Assembly (NCBI GenBank): GCA_948146395.1
Contig: OX411544.1
Coordinates: forward strand, 34,988,457 to 35,052,456
DNA: 64,000 nucleotides
Direction of reading: 5' to 3'
From: Fragum whitleyi
Lineage: Eukaryota; Mollusca; Bivalvia; Cardiida; Cardiidae
Program-made: the position numbers and the translations under genes
The notes under the pieces: model-generated
What the model saw: the letters and a program-made list of their open reading frames with translations, nothing else
The model's database searches: none
Told to the model about the DNA's origin: nothing
Shown here: in pieces, positions 49,059 through 58,435 of the stretch
Numbering within the stretch: position 1 is the stretch's first letter
Layout of the letters: every line of letters begins with the position of its first letter

Positions 49059-49061
49059 CTA
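49059..49061 (-). other. In-frame TAG between LINE A ORF1 and ORF2
   Basis: Codons run ...GTG GAA TAG GGG TGT GGC CGA GGC CAG... with no stop for the next 18 codons up to the endonuclease. The GC-rich stretch after the TAG can form a small hairpin, TGGC-CGAG-GCCA. LINE B has the same arrangement, which makes a programmed readthrough site plausible. This is inference. Confidence 0.5.
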
Positions 49062-50276
49062 TTCCACATCAGACTGCTGTGCTGGTATAGATGCGGAGGC
49101 ATCTACATACATACTATTTGAGTCATTTAGCTGACCGGAATCGGGAAGTAACCTTCGACCTGTAGCATCAATCTGACGTCTGTAATTCGTAACAGTTTTT
49201 GAATTTCTCAACACGTGTAACTTGCCATTTTTGAAGTACCCCTTTTTACCAGAATCATTCAAACGTTTAAGTTCATTCCTTTCAAAACTCGTAAGAACAT
49301 TAGATACCCTAATATTGTTACGACGAAGGACATCCCTAACCTTAAAAATACTATGTTTATATTCCACATTTGATAACTTGGCTATGACCATTCTAGACTG
49401 GTTATTTTTAGTTGTACCTACTCGTCTTGCATTGATAATAGGATCACGATCATAATTCTCATTAGGATACGCAATTCTCAGAATTTCATCTTTAACCTTC
49501 AATTTAAGTTCACCAACCGACTCATCAGGCTCTTCGTTTAGCCCAAAAATACGTATTTCATTTTGGTGTAATTCCCTTTCAATGAAGTTCAAACGATCCT
49601 GCAATACATCAATTTCATCACATTTCCTCTCAAAGTTATATGAAAGGGCTGCCATATCATTCTCCAATGTATCGTTAGCGTGACCTACATATTCGACTTT
49701 GCCACCCAATTCAGAAATTTTAGATTCTAAACCAGCTTGTTTTAATTCAATGTTGATAACCTGCGATTTTATTGCAGCAACATCGTTTTTAATAGAACCA
49801 ATTTTCAATTTAACAGCTGACACTTCACTGATGACAGTTTCAATTTTCTGTGACATTGACGCTTTGGTTGATTCAATAGCCTCCAATATTGCCGCCGTGT
49901 CCGTAGAAGGCCCGGGATTCTGTTCGACGTCAGCCGACAATATTAAGAGCCTCTGTGAATATTGCTGATACAGACTTGAAAAACAGTTGTGCTCATGATG
50001 CATGAACCCAGAACCACAACATAAATCAGGAGACATGACAGTCCAAATTAGGTGATGATTGGATAGTGCAGCTTGAATTCCATGAAAAGTATAAAGAGCA
50101 ACGTTCCAGCAGGACAATACAAGTATAATAACGCCCAGGGTTGCGAATATTCGATAATGAATGTCATTTTCGTTGCTACTTTGATTACAGTCGTTGATAG
50201 GGGCCTTCGGTGAAAATGCCGATCCGCCACGAAACAGCCCAATGCGAACCCTATAACAGCTAATGTCTATCCCCAT
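49059..50276 (-). CDS. LINE A ORF1: 2A motif, coiled coil, RNA-binding protein
   Basis: 405 residues, intact. ATG at 50276 is the first start after in-frame TAA TAA. Order: a short N-terminus; a hydrophobic segment at about 43-63 that could be a membrane or signal segment; DVEQNPGP at 116-123, the 2A ribosome-skipping consensus; a coiled coil at about 128-235; and an L1-ORF1-like RNA-binding region from NEIRIFGL (239) to about 355, with RRVG and RMVIAKL. ORF1 proteins of this kind bind LINE RNA and act as chaperones. If 2A works, the protein splits into a 122-residue hydrophobic leader and a 283-residue RNA-binding product starting with Pro. Confidence 0.9.
   Translation of the reverse strand: MGIDISCYRVRIGLFRGGSAFSPKAPINDCNQSSNENDIHYRIFATLGVIILVLSCWNVALYTFHGIQAALSNHHLIWTVMSPDLCCGSGFMHHEHNCFSSLYQQYSQRLLILSADVEQNPGPSTDTAAILEAIESTKASMSQKIETVISEVSAVKLKIGSIKNDVAAIKSQVINIELKQAGLESKISELGGKVEYVGHANDTLENDMAALSYNFERKCDEIDVLQDRLNFIERELHQNEIRIFGLNEEPDESVGELKLKVKDEILRIAYPNENYDRDPIINARRVGTTKNNQSRMVIAKLSNVEYKHSIFKVRDVLRRNNIRVSNVLTSFERNELKRLNDSGKKGYFKNGKLHVLRNSKTVTNYRRQIDATGRRLLPDSGQLNDSNSMYVDASASIPAQQSDVE
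49908..49931 (-). other. 2A ribosome-skipping motif in LINE A ORF1
   Basis: GAC GTC GAA CAG AAT CCC GGG CCT encodes DVEQNPGP, preceded by LLILSA, matching the D-V/I-E-x-N-P-G-P consensus. Translation is expected to skip the bond between residues 122 and 123. 2A motifs near the start of non-LTR element ORFs are known from trypanosomes and marine invertebrates. Confidence 0.88.
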
Positions 50277-50631
50277 ACTTGATTATTAATTTACTGATGA
50301 CTCGGCCAGGTATACCGTTGGTGTTGTTATAGCTAATTGAGAGAGACGGTCGCTGTAATTCACGTGCTCCAGAACCGGTTCTACAACCTCGCCCAAATAG
50401 CCATTTATAGCTAGCTATTTATAACTTGTCCCTTCCCCAACAGAAAAAATCGTTCAAAATTCATAGAAATTTCGTAACTTCATGCTTCACAAATTCTGAC
50501 AAACGTCCGTCGACTAAATAACTAACCTCCAGACAAAAAATCCACACAAAAGTCCAAATCCTTCCCACACTTATTTATAAAACACTGACAGCGAAAGCGA
50601 CCATCTTTACACCATGACAGCCTCGTTTAGG

Positions 50632-51005
50632 TCACTTGATAATCTCAAGGCAAAAGCAGTGAAATTATCAAAAACTTATACCCTGCTTTTGTGCATTTCA
50701 TCCTATCTGACGTCATCTATGCGGGGCGAAATAAATGACGTCACAATGAACGTTGCATAGCAATCACGTGCAAAATGACGCGCTTTACGAAAATATGTCC
50801 TAGAAATTTCACATTTTGCCTCATTTTTGCATTAAAGAAATAGAATAATCGTTTGTTTTTCGTGTAAGATCGATTTATATTTCATTCGTGAACAACAGAA
50901 GCTATATTTTCACTCGTGGCTACGCCACTCGTGAAAATATAGCTCTTGTTGTTCACTCAATGAAATATAAATCGATCTTACACTGAAACAAACGATTATC
51001 CTCTA
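50632..51005. repeat. Repeat F, right part, with family B hairpin
   Basis: Resumes at 'tcacttgataatc' and matches 25070-25437: 'cctatctgacgtcatctatg', 'aacgttgcatagcaatcacg'. The hairpin 50844-51000 is the best-preserved family B copy, with arms of about 75 bp and apex CACTCGTGGCTACGCCACTCGTG. It contains a TGACGTCA-like word, also seen in the 25-kb copy. Confidence 0.92.
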
Positions 51006-51009
51006 TATA

Positions 51010-53190
51010 TTTCATAGTAATTATTCTTCGGAATTGGTATTATACCTAAACTGAAACCAACTTCTAATCGGTCACTTCATTTTTTCCTCTTTTCCACATA
51101 TTTACAATAAAAGAATTGAATAGAACATTACGTTCATGCAAAGACAAATCAAATTCAATGATTTTAGTAAAAGAGTTGTGTAAAAAGGGCCTACAGAACG
51201 ATTGTAGCAGACAAAAAAGACACCAACCCTACTTTGAAAAAAGTCACAAAACTCGCAAAATGCAGGGAATTTTCTAAATTCCAGTCGAAGAAATACCGTT
51301 ATGTTGTTGAAAAATCACTATGCCTTCGATACCTTAAAGGTAGATGAATACAAATAAGTAAAGAAAACATTATTTATGACGTTCATTTGCGTAAATGAGG
51401 TGAATTTGTTAAATTTACCCCACCCACCAATGTTAATTTTGAAATTGAGGGTACCCATGTTCTCATGGAAGTTAAATTGCTTTCTATGGAGAAGTTTTTT
51501 ATGCATTTGGGTTTTGTTATCTACCAAGTGCATTGGCTATCGGAAATCGTCAAACACTTGCATCTTTAACGTTGTTAAGTATTACTTTTCGTGCATTATT
51601 AGAGTGACCGATTAGAAGTTGGTTTAAGTTTAAATACACACAAAATGTCCCTCATCAACATATAAAGCTCATATTGTAGATTTTTGACATGATGATTATG
51701 CGTCGAAGAAAAGGGTATTGCCATTGTAATTCCTAGTTAACATCTTTGAATTGATTTTACTGAATGTATACATAGTGCCCTTCAATATGTGACTTTGCTC
51801 CTATTATATAGCTATTTAAAAGGATGAAGCTGTGCATTGATAATTAGCCCTCATTATATGAAACCCTTTGTCAAATCAATATCAATTGGTCTAAATACTT
51901 TTGCTGTCTACCTCCTGGGGGCCCAGTGAACGAGAGTTCGAATCTAGACTCACAAATAGACATTGTTGTACGCATACTTTGCCTTGCCCCAATGAGCATA
52001 ATTATAAGTAGAACGTCCGAATTTTGAGGGCAGCTGGTGACTTGGGTTAAATGTTATTCATGGTCTTGTGTGAGGAACAAAAGCAAGTTATGGGTAGATT
52101 GAAATTGACACGATGTATGGATTTGAGATAAGATTGAATGAGTGCAGTGAGTGCGTTTAGAGTTGAATAAGACGGGGGTATACTAATAAAGCTAATTTTG
52201 TTCAGCATGAACAAAATAAGCTATATTCATTACCTTCCTTGAAAAAAAAGTATATAATTCATATAAATAGCTTACTTCCAATATAGATTGACGTATTTGC
52301 ATGGCCCTTTCACATATAAAGAACGTTAGAACTGTTTTGATGCACGTTATGGTCACTAGATAAACAGTATACAACAACAATTTGTGTAAAGAATTCGCCT
52401 AAAACGTCCATCGGGTTAAACTGGTCTTTATTTTTGTCTACGGGAAATTGATTAACAATTTGAAATATGGTATGTTTGCAGTCAATCCACTACAATAACA
52501 TATCATATTCTTTAAAGTACGTCTGGGAATACCAGAATTATGGCCAATAAAACAATACGATTAAATGATACTTGAGCTCTACTTAGATTTCCCTTGAGAG
52601 ATTTGCTTTGTATGAGATATTTCACGTAAACACTGTAAAAGAAAATACTTCGCGAAAAGAACTGCTTTGTTTTTTTAATTTTACAATATCTCCCATGCAA
52701 ACCCAGCAATTCTACCTTTCAAAATGTTTTTTCAGGCAAATGGAATCTTTACCTCCTTTTAAAAAGTCAGGGTATAGTATAGATTAAAATTATGTTCAGC
52801 AAATCGAAAAGAATCTAAAACGTTTGTCTACACTTTAAAACTTCCTTCGATGTCTCAAATAAAAGCTATGTGTCTTTTACATTATTATACATTATATAAT
52901 GCACAACATCCTTAGGGAACCAAAGGTCCTGCGGCAACAGGTCAAAACGACAACTGTATATATTTCTATTAGTAGTAGAAGTAATCTAAATATCATTATT
53001 TTCATTATCATTTAAACATACATGTACGTTATTCTAAAAATGTAAGCAACCTTCAGTGCAGTCTATTTAGAGTTTAAGAATTCAGAGAAAATGTACAATG
53101 TAACAAATTCTTAATCCAATACTTGTTTGAAAAACAATGTCATCTAAAATTTATGTTATATTTCTAGTAAACTTTCCAATGATATGATTG
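51010..53190. other. Gene-free stretch with a degenerate CAGT MITE
   Basis: About 52095-52285 resembles the CAGT-ended MITE ('gattgaaattgacacgatg', 'gaatgagtgcagtgag', 'aattttgttcagcatgaac') but lacks clear termini. Nothing else is supportable. Confidence 0.5.
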
Positions 53191-53194
53191 ACAT

Positions 53195-53608
53195 TTGCTG
53201 TTTTTCAATTTCGAAGAATGTTCTTCATCTAATGATAGAAAAGTAGAGGATTGTCCCAAAAAAATAATACATTTTTGTCGAGAAAATTTGGGTATTGAAG
53301 AAGCCGAAAATATTAAAATAGACAGAGCCCACAGGGTTGGAAAATATGAAGCTAGCAAATGTCGACCGATCGTTGCAAAATTTAATTTTTATCAGGACAA
53401 ACTTGATATCAAACAGAAATACCACGATAATCGGGATACCACGGACATAAAAATTAGTGATCAGTATCCAAAGCCTATACAGGAGCGGAGAAAGACCCTT
53501 ATCCCTGAATTAATTATGACAAAGGAGCAAGGTAAAACAGCCGTGTTGGCCTACGATAAGTTGTACATCGACGGTCGACGCTTTCATCCAGACAGCGCAT
53601 CAAGCTAG
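53195..53608 (+). pseudogene. LINE B ORF1, C-terminal part
   Basis: About 137 codons opening in the RNA-binding domain: LFFNFEE, then NIKIDRAHRVGKY, RPIVAKFNFYQDK and IPELIMTKEQGK, and a C-terminal YIDGRRF. The pattern matches the RRM plus C-terminal domain of L1-type ORF1 proteins and the equivalent region of LINE A ORF1. A stop lies just upstream, so the N-terminal half (coiled coil, any 2A motif) is missing. It ends in TAG at 53606-53608, in frame with ORF2. Confidence 0.85.
53606..53608 (+). other. In-frame TAG between LINE B ORF1 and ORF2
   Basis: Codons read AGC TAG GGA GAC GAC GGC GAT CAG TTA AAA, then into the endonuclease start KFLFWNVQGL without an ATG. Same codon, same frame relation and same following GG as in LINE A. 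Confidence 0.5.
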
Positions 53609-56600
53609 GGAGACGACGGCGATCAGTTAAAATTCCTATTCTGGAATGTACAGGGACTCAGGTGTAAATTAGACGATAATGAATTTATACAATTTATAAA
53701 CCAGTATAACATTCTATGTTTCACAGAAACTTGGTGTTCTAGTGTGACAAATGTTAAAATTGACGGTTACTGCCATTTTAACTGTCCGAGACCAAAATTT
53801 AATCGTAAAGCCAAACGTTTTAGAGGGGGTGTAATAATCTATTATAAAGACAGTTATTTAAACAAAATTGAACTTGTTAGCTTAAATAATAAAGGGCTTA
53901 TATGGTTTAGATGAAAAAAAGAATATTTTGGAACTATCAATGATACATATATGTGTACATGCTATATCCCACCTGAAGACTCTAGTGTATATAAAAACTT
54001 AGCTTCAAATCTTTATGAATTTGATTTTTTCGAACAATTGAATAATGACATCATTAAGTATAGTTTTCTTGGAGATATATTTCTTACAGGTGATTTTAAT
54101 TCAAGAATTGGGCAACAGTTAGATTACATTGAAAATATTAACCTTAATCGATTTGTCCCACTGCCTGATTTTGACGGCGATTTGTTATCGAATATGCCGT
54201 TACGATCAACACGTGATCACACCGTTAACCAATTCGGTAATAAGTTGCTTTCTTTATGCAGAGAAAATGATATGTTTGTAGTGAATGGTCGCTTAGAACC
54301 TGGCGATTTCACGTGTTATAAGACCGCTAGAAATAAGACAGGCTGCAGTGTTGTAGACTATCTTATTACTAGTGCTCACAATTTCTCTAGTATATCACAC
54401 ATGCAAATATTTGGTCTTACTGAGTTTTCGGATCATTGTCCCGGTGTATTCCATTTAAATTGTGAACAATCTGCCTATCTACGTACTTATGTGCTTACCT
54501 ACGACAAAATATGTTGGGAAGATTCAGACAAAACGACTTTTTATAATGTCCTTTGTGAAAAAGAACATTTATTTTCAGATTTAACTAATAAACTTACAAC
54601 AAATGAAATCGATATTAATACTTGTATTAATGAATTATCAAATACGATTTATAATATTTCGTTTAATCTTCATGGTAAAACTATGAAAATAAATAACAAC
54701 AAAAAACAAATTAAACCATCGAATTGGTTCAGTCATGCACGTAAAATGTCTAAAGACAATTCTTGAATAGTAAAAGGAAAGTTTAGATTAAATCCATCCG
54801 ACGCGAACAGAGCTGGTATTCTTGAACATAGAAAAATACACCGAAATACAATACGTCAGGCGAAAAGGAACTTCTATGCAGCGGAAAAGCGAAAATTATC
54901 TTCATTAAAATCGAAATCTCCACGAAAGTTCTGGAAACATATTAATAAATTTTCAAACAATAACTGTAATATCTCACAAAGCAGTGGATTATCTTTAAAT
55001 GATTTTGTTGATCATTTTAGCAAACTGTCCTCATCTAATGAAAGAGATTCAGATGCATATGTTTATGCAGAGAATAGGGGAGATAATTCTTATATCGCCG
55101 AATTGGATCAACCATTTACAGCAGAGGAAATCTCTAAAACAATAAGCTCTTTAAGTAGGCACAAAAGTGCCGACTATGACAATAATGTCTCAGACTTTTT
55201 TATTGATTCTAATTCTATTATTACACCATACCTTGTTAAAATTTTTAACTATGTATTTGATGCGGGAGTTTATCCCGAGGCATGGTCGAAAGGTATAATT
55301 GTCCCTATATTTAAAAAAGGAGATGTCAACGATGTTTCAAATTACAGAGGGATTACTTTAGTTAATGTTTTAGCAGAAATATTTTCTTTAGTTCTGCGAA
55401 ATAGAATTTACAAATGGTGTGAGTCAAATGACGTTTTCTCGGAATCCCAGTTCGGTTTTCGAGAAAATCACAGTACCACTGACTGTGTTTATATTTTACA
55501 TTCAATAATACAAAATTTATTATTCAAAAAGTCAAAACTTTACTGTGCATTTATTGATTACAAAACAGCTTTTGATAGCATAAATAGAGACGCTTTATGG
55601 ATGAAATTAATTAATACCGGAATTAGCTGTAAAATGATTGATATGATTAAATCTATATATAAAGATGTCAAATCTTGTGTAAAAATGGAACCTGGCATGC
55701 CATATCACAACTATTCGACGTAACAATAGGTTTACATCAAGGAGGCCACTTTCTCCTCTACTGTTCACATTATTCATTAATGATATAAATGACTGCATCG
55801 ACTTTAACATGCTCACTGAAAATGATTTAAATCTTTTAAGCATGTATATGTTGCTATATGAAGACGATATCGCCCTTTTTACCACAGACCCAGCTAGTCT
55901 ACAAGCGCAGTTAGACGAGATCAACCGTTTCTCTATTAAATGGGGTTTAAATATAAATGTGCAAAAAACAAAAGTTTGTGTTTTTGAGAAAAAGAAAACG
56001 AATCGTAACTTTATGTTCTCTATAAACAATGAATCTGTTGAAATTGTTGATCATTTCAAATATCTTGGAATAGTTTTCTTTTATAATGGATCGATAAAAA
56101 AATCTGTTCACGTTCTAACGCAGCAAGCACAAAGGGCGTATAACCGTTTATTGTCACTCTTTTCTCGTTCGCAACATGATTTAAAAACGAAAATCTCACT
56201 TTTCGAAACATTGGTTTCCTCTATTCTACTGTACAGTTCAGAGGTCTGGGGAGTATACAATTATAATGAGATAGATAAATTAAAGAATTCTTGGAGTACG
56301 TTCAACAACTTCTAATTTGGCTGTTTTCGGAGAACTCGATGGCTACCCGCTATCTATTATTTGTAAAGAAAGATCGTTAAAATATTGGTTAAAAATAATG
56401 AAAAATGATTCTTCAACAATCCATAAAATATTTCAAGAACAAATAAGAACAGGTAACGAAAATAGCTGGGCTAATTATGTCAAGAAAAATCTTGATAATT
56501 TTGGACTTAGTGATATATGGATAAACTTTGATGAATCGATTAATTACTTCCCTTCAATTAAGCAAAGGATACGCGATCAGTTTCTTCAAACCTGGGCGGC

Positions 56601-57017
56601 AACTATAACTGCTTCACCTAAACTAAACTACTACAGCAAATATAGAACCGATTTCTCCTTTGAAAAATATCTTGAAATTATTCCTAATGATAAATTACGT
56701 AAAACATTAAGCTGTTTTAGGTTGAGTTCACATTATCTGAACATGAAATGGGAAGATACTCCGATATACCCAGAATGAATCGTCTGTGTAAGTGCTGCAA
56801 TATGAACCAAATTGAGTCAGAATATCATTTTCTTTTGTGCTGTCCATTATATGCAGATCTTAGGAAAAAATACATAGGTAAGATCACATGGCCTAGCTTG
56901 ACTATGTTTTCAAATATTTTATCATCTATGAGTTCCTCAACGATAATCAATGTTGCATAATATCTAAGAGATGCAAATACGCTCAGGAATGAAAAAACAA
57001 ATCAAACCGGAGATGGA
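53609..57017 (+). pseudogene. LINE B ORF2: endonuclease-reverse transcriptase, broken
   Basis: Endonuclease motifs: FWNVQGL, CFTETW, GDFNSRIG, SVVDYLITS, SDHCPG. Reverse transcriptase motifs: VPIFKKGD, NYRGITL, QFGFRENHST, DYKTAFDSINR, GLHQGG and, after frameshifts, SPLLFTLFINDIND and YEDDIAL. The catalytic FADD/YADD is YEDD here (55857-55868), an Ala-to-Glu change. Lesions: TGA at 53912-53914, TGA at 54764-54766, frameshifts near 55725-55760, 56315 and 56770, and a premature TAA near 56958. The endonuclease and first RT blocks stay in the ORF1 frame. Confidence 0.88.
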
Positions 57018-57299
57018 TAATTCTCATAATTACCTAACAACTTCCAAAATATTTCATAATTTCAAGTAATTTAACTGAACTTCACAAAAATGATATAATA
57101 ATATACTGTTTTAACTATGCAATTGAGTCATGATTTCTCATTGTTATTTTTGCCTATTGTACTTTTCAATTTTTATGTGTATATTGTACCTGTAATGTAA
57201 TTTTGCCATATTTGTGTACAAATTGTTTGTTATTGGCCATAAGCATTGTTTGCTGATTTGCCGAATAAATAAATTGAAAAATTGAATTGAAATTGAAGT

Positions 57300-58435
57300 A
57301 AAATGAAGTCGATGTCGATATCGTCAAACTGTCGTACGAGTTGTCGGCGAGATACAATATTATCATGTATACTAGTATATCTCTATAGCATTTATGACCC
57401 GATTATCGTAATTTTTCTCAGACAATCAAACCTTCATCTTAATTGGAGAAACTGCTTTTGTTTTTTTGGAAATCCGTCATAGCTCTGATCCACCAGAGAA
57501 ACTGTCGTTTAAGGAAAACACGAATGGAAAGGTAATAAAGAACAGAATCTTAGATTTTTCCCCCTCACAACCCAAAAAGCCTCTTCTCGTATTTATGTAG
57601 TAGTTTCTCCCTCTGTTTAACATATTGCCTCGAAGTATGGTTTCAAAGCTACGATGTATAACCAAACATGTCGTAAATACAGCTTTAATTAAGCTCTATT
57701 TACGAGATTTTAGTCGCCTACTGCCGAGATAATAGACGATTGATTGGTGTTAGAGATACAAGACGTAGAATTCCAATTAAGTACAAAGTAAAAGCGTCAC
57801 AATGGTTCATTTCCAAAACAGATGTAAAGTTCATCAATGTAATGAAATAGGTTCATTGATCTTCGTGCTCTATTTCATTCAATAAATTAATTTTCTGTAA
57901 TCAAATATCGCTTCTATCACAAAGCAATTAATGTTTGCACCAAATAACCGATAATGATTTCAATAAATCGTTTCATTTAATAGAAAGTTACAGATATATC
58001 CCTATCGATATTCACAGCATGTACAATCACTAAACATAATTGTTTAAGATGAAAACTAGTTCTGTTTCCTTCAAACTTCACACGTAAAAAAGGACTTAGA
58101 TGTAAATAAACAAATTTTGTTGTTGTTATTGTTGTTGTTGTTGTTGTTGCTGATGCTGATGCTTGTGATGATGACGCTGATGCTTCTGCACTTCTTGTTC
58201 GTGGTGGTTATATTTTTCATGTAATTCTGCTTTTCATGATAATCGCGTTAATTGTATCTACTAGTTTCCTTTAGAAAATAGATCAACTTTTTTTCACATC
58301 TTATCTCCTTTGACCATTACACATTCTTCAAAAATACTTTATGAAACAAACGTTGTCTACATCTTAAAGAAAATCCCTATTTTGAACTGCCGTCTACATA
58401 TCTGAATTGCCCGAATGGTGTATCGGAACATTATA
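57300..58435. other. Gene-free stretch with a GTT microsatellite
   Basis: A (TTG)n tract followed by diverged CTGATG repeats lies at about 58115-58195. No supportable gene. Confidence 0.6.

Larger units (their letters stand above)
45476..50631 (-). mobile_element. LINE A: nearly full-length APE-type non-LTR retrotransposon
   Basis: About 5.16 kb, minus strand. Order 5' to 3': short 5' UTR, ORF1 with a 2A motif, an in-frame TAG, ORF2 (APE endonuclease, reverse transcriptase, C-terminal CxxC...HFLLxC motif), and a 3' end with AAATAAAT and an (ACT)n tail. Both edges are set by comparing the flanks with the uninterrupted repeat F at 25020. No clear target-site duplication. The layout suggests the CR1/L2-like group; the exact clade is not certain. 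ORF2 has one nonsense codon and one frameshift, so this copy is probably dead but young. Confidence 0.93.
53195..57298 (+). mobile_element. LINE B: related non-LTR retrotransposon, 5'-truncated and decayed
   Basis: Plus strand. Holds the 3' third of ORF1, an in-frame TAG, ORF2 with endonuclease and reverse transcriptase, then a 3' UTR with AATAAA at 57264-57269 and an ATTGAA-type terminal repeat ending near 57298. It shares the C-terminal CKCC...YHFLLCCPLYADLRKKYI arrangement with LINE A but differs at most other positions, so it is a separate family. It has two in-frame TGA codons and at least three frameshifts. No target-site duplication was seen. Confidence 0.88.

Noticed and set aside
49059..50276. 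Viral polyprotein because of the 2A motif
   Set aside because: The motif lies in ORF1 of an element with APE endonuclease and LINE reverse transcriptase; 2A is known in such elements.
51900..51960. tRNA-like sequence around 'gagttcgaatctaga'
   Set aside because: Only a B-box-like word; no A box or stems.
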